From CAZRRV01 sp964602735 (lineage in GTDB: Bacteria; Bacillota; Clostridia; Oscillospirales; Acutalibacteraceae), in contig CAZRRV010000001.1 of NCBI GenBank assembly GCA_964602735.1, forward strand, positions 62,001-126,000: DNA of 64,000 nucleotides, read 5' to 3'. The notes below the pieces were generated by a model. The model searched no databases. It saw only the letters and a list, made by a program, of their open reading frames with translations, and was not told the origin of the DNA. Made by a program: the position numbers and the translations under genes. Positions 8,519-17,229 of this stretch are shown one piece after another; position 1 is the first letter of the stretch; each line of letters begins with the position of its first letter.

Positions 8519-9622
8519 ATGGATGAAAAAAATCGCGAGGATAAACAACAGTTTGGTGAGTTCAACGGCGAAAAGCCGAATACCGATGCTGAAAAGAAGC
8601 CCGGCGATTCCTTAAATGCCGCCGCGGGAGACGCGTATTCGGGGGAATCGGGTGATGAAATTGCCGACGGTTTCGACGATTTGCCCGGCGACGACAGTTT
8701 GATGAACTCCGATTACGAACCCACCGACGACGATCTGAAATTAGAGGACATTGAGGGCGAACCGATTGATCTTGACGATGCCCTCAATATGGACAATATA
8801 GCGCTGGACGATCCGGTAAAAATATATTTGAAAGAAATAGGCCGGGTACCCCTTTTGACCGCCGATGAAGAAATCGAATTGGCGAAAAAAGTTCTTAAAG
8901 GCGACGCGGATGCGAAAAAACGGCTTACCGAAGCCAATTTGAGGCTGGTAGTAAGCATTGCCAAACGCTATGTAGGTCGGGGAATGCATTTTCTCGATTT
9001 AATTCAGGAGGGAAATGTCGGTCTTATCAAGGCGGTTGAAAAATTTGATTACACAAAAGGTTTCAAATTTTCAACTTATGCGACATGGTGGATCAGGCAG
9101 GCGATTACAAGGGCGATTGCCGATCAGGCGCGAACGATTCGAATTCCGGTACACATGGTTGAAACGATAAACCGGTTGAAAAAAGTACAGGGGCAGTTGC
9201 TGCACGAAAACGGCATGGAACCGACCGAGGATCAGATAGCGGAGAAGATGAAAATTCCCGTTGAACGGGTTCGCGAAATAATGCGTGTGGCTCAGGAACC
9301 CGTGTCGATGGAAACGCCCATCGGGCCGGAAGAAGACAGCCGGCTGATGGATTTTATCCGCGATGAAGAGGCTTTGGCTCCCGATGATGCGGCGCTGAAG
9401 AAGGTAACAAGCGAGGATATTAACAAGGTATTGAAAACACTTACCCACCGCGAGGAGCAGGTGATCAGGCTTCGCTTCGGATTGAACGACGGGCGGTGCC
9501 ACACGCTGGAAGAGGTAGGACTCGAATTTAATGTAACGAGGGAACGCATCAGGCAGATTGAGGCCAAGGCCATAAGAAAACTTCGCCATCCGACTCGAAG
9601 CAACAGATTTCGCGATAAATAA
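8519..9622 (+). CDS. rpoD: RNA polymerase primary sigma factor
   Basis: A 367-residue sigma-70 group 1 factor (SigA/RpoD). An acidic, low-complexity N-terminus (about 1-95) precedes region 1.2 (DDPVKIYLKEIGRVPLLT). Region 2 has NLRLVVSIAKRYVGRG and the -10-recognition helix FSTYATWWIRQAI. Region 4 has the -35-binding helix-turn-helix ending VTRERIRQIEAKAIRKLRHP. AAAGG 12 nt upstream serves as ribosome binding site. It is co-transcribed with dnaG. The many near-consensus TTGACA/TATAAT promoters in this window fit this factor. Confidence 0.97.
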   Translation: MDEKNREDKQQFGEFNGEKPNTDAEKKPGDSLNAAAGDAYSGESGDEIADGFDDLPGDDSLMNSDYEPTDDDLKLEDIEGEPIDLDDALNMDNIALDDPVKIYLKEIGRVPLLTADEEIELAKKVLKGDADAKKRLTEANLRLVVSIAKRYVGRGMHFLDLIQEGNVGLIKAVEKFDYTKGFKFSTYATWWIRQAITRAIADQARTIRIPVHMVETINRLKKVQGQLLHENGMEPTEDQIAEKMKIPVERVREIMRVAQEPVSMETPIGPEEDSRLMDFIRDEEALAPDDAALKKVTSEDINKVLKTLTHREEQVIRLRFGLNDGRCHTLEEVGLEFNVTRERIRQIEAKAIRKLRHPTRSNRFRDK

Positions 9623-9683
9623 AATAAACGGTAATTTTTACAGTTGCGGTGTTTGTAAAGCAATTACGGGAGGGAATGCAAAG

Positions 9684-9938
9684 ATGATGTTCGATTATAA
9701 AACAAAAGGAACCTGTTCGCAAATGATTCGACTTGAAATCGACGGGGATATTCTCAAGTCCGTCGAATTTGTAGGCGGTTGCAACGGCAATACCAAAGGT
9801 ATTGCGTCGCTGGTCGCCGGAATGCCGGTTAAAGATGTAATAGCCAAACTAGAGGGTATCCGTTGCGGATTCAGGCCGACTTCCTGCCCCGATCAGCTGG
9901 CGCAGGCGTTAAAGGAATATCAAAAACAGTTTAAGTAA
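9684..9938 (+). CDS. TSCPD domain protein (TIGR03905 type)
   Basis: An 84-residue protein matching the small TSCPD-domain proteins of Clostridia. The sequence runs from FDYKTKGTCSQMI to RCGFRPTSCPDQLAQAL, including the TSCPD motif. TSCPD domains are also found at the C-terminus of some ribonucleotide reductases, but the role of the stand-alone form is unknown. GGGAGG at about 9669-9674 gives a strong ribosome binding site for ATG 9684 (ATG 9687 is equally possible). It lies between rpoD and an unassigned gene that precedes recJ. Confidence 0.85.
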   Translation: MMFDYKTKGTCSQMIRLEIDGDILKSVEFVGGCNGNTKGIASLVAGMPVKDVIAKLEGIRCGFRPTSCPDQLAQALKEYQKQFK

Positions 9939-9946
9939 TTTGGGTG

Positions 9947-10507
9947 ATGGACATGTCCGACGATCGGGATATGAAAATTATTACAGATTCTCCGTCGCGG
10001 GATTTAAAAGAGCGATCCGGAAATTTGAATCTTTCGGAAGAATACAACAGGCAGCGCGAAAACGGGAATATAGCGCTTGCCAAGGAACTCGGCCTTGAAA
10101 TAGCGAGGATGCTGTTCGCCTCTGAAGGAGAGTTCCCGGACGTCGGGAAAGAGGCCGATTCCGAATTAAAATCTCAAAAACGGATACTGCTCGTTTTTAC
10201 CGGCATCTCGAGCCTTGAATTAAGCTGCCCCAATTCGGCGACCGTATACGCGGCTCAAAACAGCTTTTATTCTTCGCTTGAAAAAGTGAATCCGAGCTTA
10301 TACAAAAACGCGTTAAGTAGCGGAGCGTTTTCTTTCTACTATCTCGCTTTCAGGCGCGGCGATGATATTGAGCGCAGAATAGGCCAGACTTTCGCAATGC
10401 TTTGCTCTCACGACGGGGATCCCGTTTATCAGGAATTGGGGGAAGCCATATACTGCTGGTTCTCTTCTATGGTAGCCGAAAAAACCAAACTGGTAAATTT
10501 TAAATAA
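9947..10507 (+). CDS. Conserved-looking protein of unknown function
   Basis: I do not recognise this 186-residue protein. The first 40 residues are hydrophilic and charged. The middle contains KRILLVFTGISSLELSCPNSATVYAAQNSFYSSL and a C-terminal helical part ends near EAIYCWFSSMVAEKTKLVNFK. It is predicted soluble, with no signal peptide or membrane segment. The start is uncertain (GTG 9944, ATG 9947 or ATG 9953) and no strong ribosome binding site is present. It begins 8 nt after the TSCPD gene and ends 15 nt before recJ, so it is probably part of the same operon. It may be a clade-specific protein. Confidence 0.6.
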   Translation: MDMSDDRDMKIITDSPSRDLKERSGNLNLSEEYNRQRENGNIALAKELGLEIARMLFASEGEFPDVGKEADSELKSQKRILLVFTGISSLELSCPNSATVYAAQNSFYSSLEKVNPSLYKNALSSGAFSFYYLAFRRGDDIERRIGQTFAMLCSHDGDPVYQELGEAIYCWFSSMVAEKTKLVNFK

Positions 10508-10522
10508 TCACAGCGAATTTCT

Positions 10523-12604
10523 TTGAAACGGGAAGCGACTTGTTTGGGACTTAAAAAATGGATTTACCGGCGGAGCGATAAAGCCCTCGCTAAAGAAATA
10601 TCCGAAGAATTCGGGTTTAATCCGGCGATAACAATGCTTGCGGTCGCGCGCGGCTATACCGAGCCGTGGCAAATCGACGAGTTATTGAGCGATGAAATTT
10701 TTTTAAGCAATCCTCTTGAAATAAAAGATATGGATCGGGCCGTCGAGCGTGTGCGCCGCGCTGTCGACAACGGCGAAAAAATCCGTATATTCGGAGATTA
10801 CGACTGCGACGGAGTAACCGCTACGGTACTGCTCTACTCCTATCTAAAGGGGAAGGGGGCGGATGTTTCGTATGTCTTGCCGCGGCGAGGTACCGACGGT
10901 TACGGCTTAAATTCCGGCGCGGTTGAAGAGAGCGCCAAAGACGGCATTAAACTGTTGCTTACCGTTGATAACGGAATAACCGCCATGAAAGAAATCGAAA
11001 CTGCGAAAAAGCTCGGGATTGATGTTGTCGTAACCGATCATCATCTTCCGCTTGACACGTTGCCCGACGCTTATTGCGTAGTTGATCCGAACAGAGCCGA
11101 CGATACATCCGAATGCAATAATTTATGCGGGGTCGGCGTGGCTTTTATGCTGGCGTCCGCCGTAGAAGGGGTTGCCCCGGAAGAAATGCTTCCCCGGTTT
11201 TCCGAACTGATAGCGCTCGGAACAGTCGCTGATGTCGTCCCGCTCTTAAACGACAATCGCCGGATGGTAAAATACGGGATTGCGCAAATAAACGAAAATC
11301 CGAGCCCCGGAATCGCTGCATTAGTCGATGTCTGCGGCGTGAAGCCGGGAGATATAACCGCCACAACCGTCGCTTATAACCTGGCCCCCCGCATAAACGC
11401 GGCGGGCAGAATTTGCGACGCCGGCGTCGCGGCAAAACTGCTGTTGAGCGACCATTTGCCGACTGCGCTCTCTTATGCCGGGGAATTAAACGATAACAAT
11501 TCCGAAAGGCATGAAATAGAGCGGGGCATTATCAACGATGCCGTAGATCTCATAACCGCCGGCAATCTGGCGCGGTATGAGGTTCTGGTCGTGGCAAAAG
11601 CAGGCTGGCATTGCGGGGTAACGGGTATTGCCGCCTCAAGACTGGTAGAAAAATACGGAAAGCCGTGTTTCCTTTTTTCGATTGACGGCGACGGTATCGC
11701 GACGGGTTCGGGGCGCAGCGTACACGGCTTCGATTTATTCAAAGCTTTGTGCCGGGTATCACATCTGTTGCAGAGGTTCGGCGGGCATTCGGAGGCGGCG
11801 GGAGCAACGATTGACGCCGCGAATATTGATGAATTCCGTAATTCGTTAAACGAATATGCGTTGTGTCTGCCGCATGTATTCACTGAAGTTACCGTCGACT
11901 GCAAGCTGAACGCCGGCGCAATTTCACCCGAATTTGTAAACGGACTTTCCGCATTGGAACCTTACGGTTCGGGGAATAAACCGCCGCTGTTCGCGCTTTG
12001 CCGGATGAAAATTACCTCGATTGATATAGTGGGAAAAGAAAAGCAGCATATGCGGTTGCGGTTGGAAAAAGGCGGAAAATTTTTTGGCGTTATCGCGTTT
12101 TCATCTTCGCCGGCCGATTACGGCATATCGGTCGGAGATACCGTCGACGTAGCCGTATCGTTGTCCGTTAAAGAGTATAACGGAAAATCCGAGGTAAGCG
12201 TAATCGTTCGCGATATAAAACTTTCGGAACGGGACGAAGAAAAATTTTTCGGTTCGCTCGAAAATTATCGGAAATGCGTGAATAATCTTCCGGGCGCGGA
12301 TTACGAAGAAATATACCCCATCCGTGAAGAATTTGCCGCCGTTTACCGCTTTATAAGGCAGTACGGCGAAATTACTCTTCCGGGATTGCAAAACCGTATG
12401 TGCGATACCGTATCACCCGGCAAAATCGAGGTAATCCTCGAATGTTTCAGGGAAACGGGGCTTTTATCGGTACAATCAAACGGCGGAGAAAATACAATAT
12501 CGGTAAAAGCCATGGCGGAAAAAGTCGATTTAACCAAATGCGAATGTTTGCGCCGCATTGCCGAAAAGAGAGAACAAAATGGAAACGGTTCCAAAGAGTT
12601 TTGA
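10523..12604 (+). CDS. recJ: Single-stranded-DNA-specific exonuclease RecJ
   Basis: A 693-residue DHH-family 5'-3' exonuclease of recombination and mismatch repair. The manganese-binding core shows FGDYDCDGVTAT near residue 90 and VVTDHHLP near 170. The DHHA1 region has GSGRSVHGFDL and FGGHSEAAGATI, which binds substrate DNA. A C-terminal OB-fold and an extra helical extension follow, as in longer Firmicute RecJ proteins. Start is TTG 10523, without a strong ribosome binding site, so it is less certain than the identity. The C-terminus overlaps the rel start by 26 nt, suggesting translational coupling. Confidence 0.95.
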   Translation: MKREATCLGLKKWIYRRSDKALAKEISEEFGFNPAITMLAVARGYTEPWQIDELLSDEIFLSNPLEIKDMDRAVERVRRAVDNGEKIRIFGDYDCDGVTATVLLYSYLKGKGADVSYVLPRRGTDGYGLNSGAVEESAKDGIKLLLTVDNGITAMKEIETAKKLGIDVVVTDHHLPLDTLPDAYCVVDPNRADDTSECNNLCGVGVAFMLASAVEGVAPEEMLPRFSELIALGTVADVVPLLNDNRRMVKYGIAQINENPSPGIAALVDVCGVKPGDITATTVAYNLAPRINAAGRICDAGVAAKLLLSDHLPTALSYAGELNDNNSERHEIERGIINDAVDLITAGNLARYEVLVVAKAGWHCGVTGIAASRLVEKYGKPCFLFSIDGDGIATGSGRSVHGFDLFKALCRVSHLLQRFGGHSEAAGATIDAANIDEFRNSLNEYALCLPHVFTEVTVDCKLNAGAISPEFVNGLSALEPYGSGNKPPLFALCRMKITSIDIVGKEKQHMRLRLEKGGKFFGVIAFSSSPADYGISVGDTVDVAVSLSVKEYNGKSEVSVIVRDIKLSERDEEKFFGSLENYRKCVNNLPGADYEEIYPIREEFAAVYRFIRQYGEITLPGLQNRMCDTVSPGKIEVILECFRETGLLSVQSNGGENTISVKAMAEKVDLTKCECLRRIAEKREQNGNGSKEF

Positions 12605-14759
12605 CGAATTTAAGGCTCTGCTTGTCGAGCAGGGCGGGCAGTATGATATAGCAATGATAGAAAAAGCATATTCATTATGCTTTTCTGCGCACAGCGGTCA
12701 AAAACGTGCTTCGGGTGAACCTTATGTTATTCATCCGCTTTCCGTCGCCGAAATATTGATTTCGATGGGGATGGATTCCGAGTCGATCTGCGCCGGACTT
12801 CTGCACGATGTGGTGGAAGACACCGGTGTTACAACGGAAGAAATAGAAAAGAAATTCAACAAAAATGTCGCGCTGCTGGTTGACGGAGTTACAAAACTCG
12901 GAAAAATTACAATTCCTCACGATCAACAGCAGTCTGAAAATATTCGAAAAATGCTGATAGCCATGTCGGAGGATATCAGGGTTATTATCATTAAACTTGC
13001 CGATCGCCTGCATAATATGCGTACGCTCGATTATTTGAACGAGCAGAAACAGCGCGATATTTCACTTGAAACTTTGGAGGTTTACGCGCCGATAGCACAT
13101 CGCCTCGGTATAAGAGCGGTTAAAGAGGAACTTGAGGATCTCGCTATCAAGCATCTCGACCCGGTAGCATACGGAGAAGTCGTCGAATTATTGAACCGCC
13201 GCAAGATTCAGCATAAAGAATTCCTCGAACGAATACAAAATAAAATACGAACCAAAGTCTCCGAGTATGTGCCTAACATTTATGTGGAGGGAAGAATTAA
13301 ATCCATTCACGGTATTTACCGAAAAATGTTTGTGCAAAATAAATCATTCGAGGAAATTTACGATGTTTACGCCGTTCGTGTAATAACCGATACGATTGTA
13401 AACTGCTATAATATTTTAGGAGTGATTCACGATATTTTCCGACCTATTCCCAACAGGTTTAAGGATTATATCTCCACCCCCAAGCCCAATATGTATCAAT
13501 CGCTCCACACTACGGTAATCGACAGGGAAGGGATACCTTTCGAAGTTCAGATACGCACGTGGGATATGCACCATACGGCGGAATACGGCATTGCCGCTCA
13601 CTGGAAGTATAAAGAAGGCATTGAAAAAAGCGACGGCAAAATGGAGGAACACCTGGCATGGATACGCCAGATAATCGAATCGCAGAAAGAGGCCGACGGA
13701 GCCGAGGACATTGTTCAAACCATTAAAACCGATCTTTCCCCGGAAGATGTTTTCGCCGTTACGCCGAAGGGTGATGTTATAACTCTCCCCGCGGGAGCTA
13801 CGGTTATCGATTTTGCTTATGCGGTACATACCGAAGTCGGCAATAAAATGGTTGGCGCAAAAGCCGACGGCAGAATAGTTCCTTTTTCATATGAAATCAA
13901 AACGGGTGAAATAATCGAAATTATTACAAGCTCCTCTCCGGGGCGCGGGCCGAGCAGAGACTGGCTTAAAATTGCCAAAAGCAGTCAGACAAGGGCAAAA
14001 ATACGCGCGTGGTTCAAAAAAGAACGCCGATCCGAAAATATCGCTACGGGTAAAGCTGAACTGGAACGCGAATTGGCCCGCAATTCCATTCGGCTGACCG
14101 AAGAGGAAACGCGAAAATTTATTGAAGAAGCATCGAAAAGATTAAACTGCGCGTCGGTTGACGATTTTTACGCCGCTATAGGCTACGGGGGAATAGCGCT
14201 GTCACGTATAATACCCCGCCTTAAAGAAGAATATCAGAAAATTTTACGGTCCGCAACGGCAGACGGTACAGCCGTACAATCGCAAAAAATCGTCACAAGA
14301 TCAAATGAGGGAATAGTTGTCGAGGGAATCGACAACTGCCTTATAAAGCTTGCAAAATGCTGTACTCCTCTGCCGGGAGACAATATCATAGGTTTTATAA
14401 CGAGAGGTCACGGCGTTTCCATTCATAAGCGCGAATGCAGAAATGTTCCGAAAGACCTAAGCAAAGCGGAGGAACCCGAGCGATGGCTGACGGCCTATTG
14501 GAACAACAGTAAAAACGAAACTTTTCTGGCGTCATTGCGCATAGTCGCCGAAAACAGGAACGGTATACTCGCCGACATTACCCTGGCAATATCGAATTTG
14601 CATGTAGTGTTGCATTCGTTAAACGGAAAAGAAACGAAAGACGGAAATTGTGTGATAAATGTCACCCTAAGCGTTGAAAACGCGCAACATCTTTCAAATA
14701 TATTCGGCAAGATCGGGAAAATTCCCGGTGTGCTTAATGTGGAAAGAGATTACGCATAA
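12579..14759 (+). CDS. rel: Bifunctional (p)ppGpp synthetase/hydrolase
   Basis: A 726-residue RelA/SpoT homologue controlling the stringent response. The order is: HD hydrolase domain with HPLSVAEIL and LLHDVVEDT (intact HD pair, so hydrolysis is expected); synthetase domain with YDVYAVRVI and KPNMYQSLHTTV; TGS domain (VFAVTPKGDVITLPAGATVIDFAY); a helical/zinc-finger region with CCTPLPGD; and a C-terminal ACT domain. ATG 12579, preceded by AAGAGAG, is preferred over a TTG further upstream, which has no ribosome binding site. It overlaps recJ by 26 nt, and its stop overlaps the hemZ start by one base. Confidence 0.96.
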   Translation: METVPKSFDEFKALLVEQGGQYDIAMIEKAYSLCFSAHSGQKRASGEPYVIHPLSVAEILISMGMDSESICAGLLHDVVEDTGVTTEEIEKKFNKNVALLVDGVTKLGKITIPHDQQQSENIRKMLIAMSEDIRVIIIKLADRLHNMRTLDYLNEQKQRDISLETLEVYAPIAHRLGIRAVKEELEDLAIKHLDPVAYGEVVELLNRRKIQHKEFLERIQNKIRTKVSEYVPNIYVEGRIKSIHGIYRKMFVQNKSFEEIYDVYAVRVITDTIVNCYNILGVIHDIFRPIPNRFKDYISTPKPNMYQSLHTTVIDREGIPFEVQIRTWDMHHTAEYGIAAHWKYKEGIEKSDGKMEEHLAWIRQIIESQKEADGAEDIVQTIKTDLSPEDVFAVTPKGDVITLPAGATVIDFAYAVHTEVGNKMVGAKADGRIVPFSYEIKTGEIIEIITSSSPGRGPSRDWLKIAKSSQTRAKIRAWFKKERRSENIATGKAELERELARNSIRLTEEETRKFIEEASKRLNCASVDDFYAAIGYGGIALSRIIPRLKEEYQKILRSATADGTAVQSQKIVTRSNEGIVVEGIDNCLIKLAKCCTPLPGDNIIGFITRGHGVSIHKRECRNVPKDLSKAEEPERWLTAYWNNSKNETFLASLRIVAENRNGILADITLAISNLHVVLHSLNGKETKDGNCVINVTLSVENAQHLSNIFGKIGKIPGVLNVERDYA

Positions 14760-16210
14760 TGATTCTTGCTGTCGCCGGTCATTCGTATGTTTACGAAACC
14801 GAAAAAATCGTACGGCTTTTCTTTCCGTTTGAAAAACTTGTTTTTTCGGATACGTTGCTGCCGGAAACAGACGGTTTTCTTACCGCCGTGAATCAAAGCG
14901 GATTGTATGTAAGATTGCAGATTGCCGGCATACGCGAGGAAAAGACGGCGGATTTTCCCGGGCGGGAGGCGTTGGAAACCGCGCTTTGCGTGATGCTTTA
15001 CAAGTTGCTGTGCGAATATACGGGTTGCGTTCAACCGTGGGGAATTCTGACAGGCGTAAGGCCCGGAAAACTTTTCCGTAAACTCGCGTCCGAAAGGGGA
15101 GAGGCGGAGGCAAAGCGCGTTTTTACCGATGCTTTTCTTGTGGATCCCGAAAAGACGGAATTGTGCGCCGATTGCGTAAAAAACGAAAGCGCAATAATTG
15201 AAAAAAGCGGACAAAAATCTTTCAGCCTGTATATTGCCGTGCCTTTTTGCCCCAGCCGATGCAAATACTGCTCTTTTGTTTCCCATTCGGTCGAACGGTC
15301 GAAAGCGCTTATTCCCGAATATTTGCGGTTATTGACTGAAGAAATAAGAATTACCGGTGAAATTGCCGGATCAATCGGGTTAAAGCTTTCAACGGTATAC
15401 ATAGGCGGAGGAACTCCGTCGGTACTTACCGCCGAACAAATAGAAATGCTGCTTAAATCGGTGAGCGAGAATTTTCATATAAGCGACGCCGCGGAATTTA
15501 CTTTCGAGGCCGGCCGCCCCGAGACCGTTACGGGGGAAAAATTAAAAGTTCTTGACGACGGAAACGTTACCCGAATAAGCATAAACCCGCAAACTTTTCA
15601 TGACAGAACCCTGAGGCTCGTAAACCGGAGACATACGGCGGAGGATATGTATAAAGCTTTTGAACTTGCGCGCGAATGCTATTCGGGAGATATAAATATC
15701 GATTTGATTGCCGGGCTCGAATCGGAAACCGTTGACGACTTTAACGAAAGCGTAAGCCGCGCGATCGCCTTAAAACCGGAAAATATTACCGTACACACTC
15801 TTTCGGTAAAAAGAGCGGCGGCGATAAACAAAGCGCCGGACAAAACATTTTGGAACAACGCGTCCGCGGTTGCGAAAATGCTTTCCTCCGCGCGGCAACG
15901 GTTGAGCGGAGCCGGGTATGTTCCGTATTATCTGTACAGGCAGAGCAAAACAGTCGGCAACGCGGAAAATACCGGCTACTCGTTGCGGGAGCATGAATGT
16001 TTTTACAATGTTTATATGATGGACGAAACTCATACGGTTTTGGGATGCGGAGCTTCCGCCGTTACTAAACTGAAAGCATACGGAACGAATACCGTTAAAC
16101 GCGTTTTTAATTTTAAGTACCCTTACGAATATATAAACCGTTTTTCCGAAATCACGGAACGCAAATCCGAGATTAAACAATTTTACAATCAATACCCTTT
16201 TGAGGGTTAG
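14759..16210 (+). CDS. hemZ: Coproporphyrinogen dehydrogenase HemZ (radical SAM)
   Basis: A 483-residue radical SAM protein of the HemZ/HemN type. An N-terminal region of about 155 residues typical of HemZ precedes the radical SAM barrel with YIAVPFCPSRCKYCSF, whose C-x3-C-x2-C binds the 4Fe-4S cluster. YIGGGTPSVLTAEQ follows. The family oxidises coproporphyrinogen III in anaerobic haem synthesis, but many HemZ-annotated Clostridial proteins lack a full haem pathway, so the real substrate is uncertain. No other haem genes occur in this window. The ATG overlaps the rel stop (TAATG), a clear translational coupling. Confidence 0.88.
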   Translation: MILAVAGHSYVYETEKIVRLFFPFEKLVFSDTLLPETDGFLTAVNQSGLYVRLQIAGIREEKTADFPGREALETALCVMLYKLLCEYTGCVQPWGILTGVRPGKLFRKLASERGEAEAKRVFTDAFLVDPEKTELCADCVKNESAIIEKSGQKSFSLYIAVPFCPSRCKYCSFVSHSVERSKALIPEYLRLLTEEIRITGEIAGSIGLKLSTVYIGGGTPSVLTAEQIEMLLKSVSENFHISDAAEFTFEAGRPETVTGEKLKVLDDGNVTRISINPQTFHDRTLRLVNRRHTAEDMYKAFELARECYSGDINIDLIAGLESETVDDFNESVSRAIALKPENITVHTLSVKRAAAINKAPDKTFWNNASAVAKMLSSARQRLSGAGYVPYYLYRQSKTVGNAENTGYSLREHECFYNVYMMDETHTVLGCGASAVTKLKAYGTNTVKRVFNFKYPYEYINRFSEITERKSEIKQFYNQYPFEG

Positions 16211-16228
16211 GGTTTAGGAGGAAAAAAT

Positions 16229-16501
16229 ATGAATTTTGATGACGCATGCTGCAAGATAAAAAGCACGGTAAATCTGGCGGGAGAAAAAACCGAAAAACTG
16301 TTCGATCGGGGAAAAGTAAAGCTTGACTTGTCAATAGCGAAAAACGAACTGAATAAACTTTACGCCGATCTGGGCAGGGCGGTTTACGGGAACGGTAATC
16401 CGAATGCCGAAATCCCCGGCATCTCCGAACGATGTGCTAAAATAAGCGCAAAGCTTGATGAAATCGCGCGCTTAAAAGAAAAAATTGAAAATTTAAGGTA
16501 A
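16229..16501 (+). CDS. Small hypothetical protein, predicted coiled coil
   Basis: A 90-residue, highly helical protein. Its middle (KVKLDLSIAKNELNKLYADLG) and end (ISAKLDEIARLKEKIENL) have heptad-like spacing, suggesting a short coiled coil. It resembles small Clostridial proteins that carry a zinc ribbon after the coil, but no zinc ribbon is present here. AGGAGG 7 nt before the ATG gives a very strong ribosome binding site, so it is probably well translated. It sits between hemZ and the nucleosidase gene, 18 and 9 nt away. No function can be assigned. Confidence 0.7.
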   Translation: MNFDDACCKIKSTVNLAGEKTEKLFDRGKVKLDLSIAKNELNKLYADLGRAVYGNGNPNAEIPGISERCAKISAKLDEIARLKEKIENLR

Positions 16502-16510
16502 GGCAAAAAT

Positions 16511-17215
16511 ATGGCGTGCACATTTACGGCGGGATTTATTATTGCCGATACATCCGAGTATGAGCCGGTTCGTGAATGGTGTTTGGCGCACGGCGGCAGG
16601 AAAATCGCTGTCTTAAACCGTGACGCCGTGTCGGTCACGCTGAACGGCAGGTTGCGTACCGTGGATATTATAGCCGTATGTTGCGGCATAGGCAAAGTGA
16701 ACGCCGCAACATTGGCGGCTTTTACGGCGTCTGAATTTTCCGTTGATTTGATTGTGAATGCGGGGCTGTCGGGCGGGCTGCTGAATTCTCCGGTCGGGCA
16801 GACGGTAATCGGCGATAAATTTATTGAATATGACTTTGATTTAACGCCGCTGGGATATGAACCGGCCGAAAAACCGGGGCAAAAATATATTTATACTGCC
16901 GACGGGTCATATGTTAGCGATTTGAAACGGTACTTCGCGTGCGAATCGATTACCTGCGTTACCGGAGATCGTTTTGTGAATGACCCCCATACCGCCGACA
17001 ATTTGGTTGCGAGATTCGGCGCGGGGTGCTGCGATATGGAAACCGCGGCAATCGCGTCGGTGTGCAATGATTTCGATATTCCGTTCGCCTGCATCCGCCG
17101 CATATCCGACAGCGGCGATGAAAAACAATATTCCTCCGCCGCGGCGGGCAAACAGACCTGGATGGTAAAAATTCTTGATTGGATTCGTTCGCTCACCGAT
17201 CGCGTTATCCGATAA
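16511..17215 (+). CDS. 5'-methylthioadenosine/S-adenosylhomocysteine nucleosidase family protein
   Basis: A 234-residue member of the nucleoside phosphorylase superfamily. It shows CCGIGKVNAAT, LIVNAGLSGGLL, GDRFV, DMETAAIA and a C-terminal RRISDSGDE, matching the order in MTA/SAH nucleosidases, which cleave adenine from SAM by-products. The Glu of MET and Asp of ISD are at the expected catalytic positions. The N-terminal segment (IIADTSEYEPV) deviates from the usual EEE motif, so specificity (MTA, SAH or futalosine-like) is uncertain. The gene overlaps upstream coding potential of the next gene but not its preferred start. Confidence 0.78.
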   Translation: MACTFTAGFIIADTSEYEPVREWCLAHGGRKIAVLNRDAVSVTLNGRLRTVDIIAVCCGIGKVNAATLAAFTASEFSVDLIVNAGLSGGLLNSPVGQTVIGDKFIEYDFDLTPLGYEPAEKPGQKYIYTADGSYVSDLKRYFACESITCVTGDRFVNDPHTADNLVARFGAGCCDMETAAIASVCNDFDIPFACIRRISDSGDEKQYSSAAAGKQTWMVKILDWIRSLTDRVIR

Positions 17216-17229
17216 AAAAGGTGAAAACA

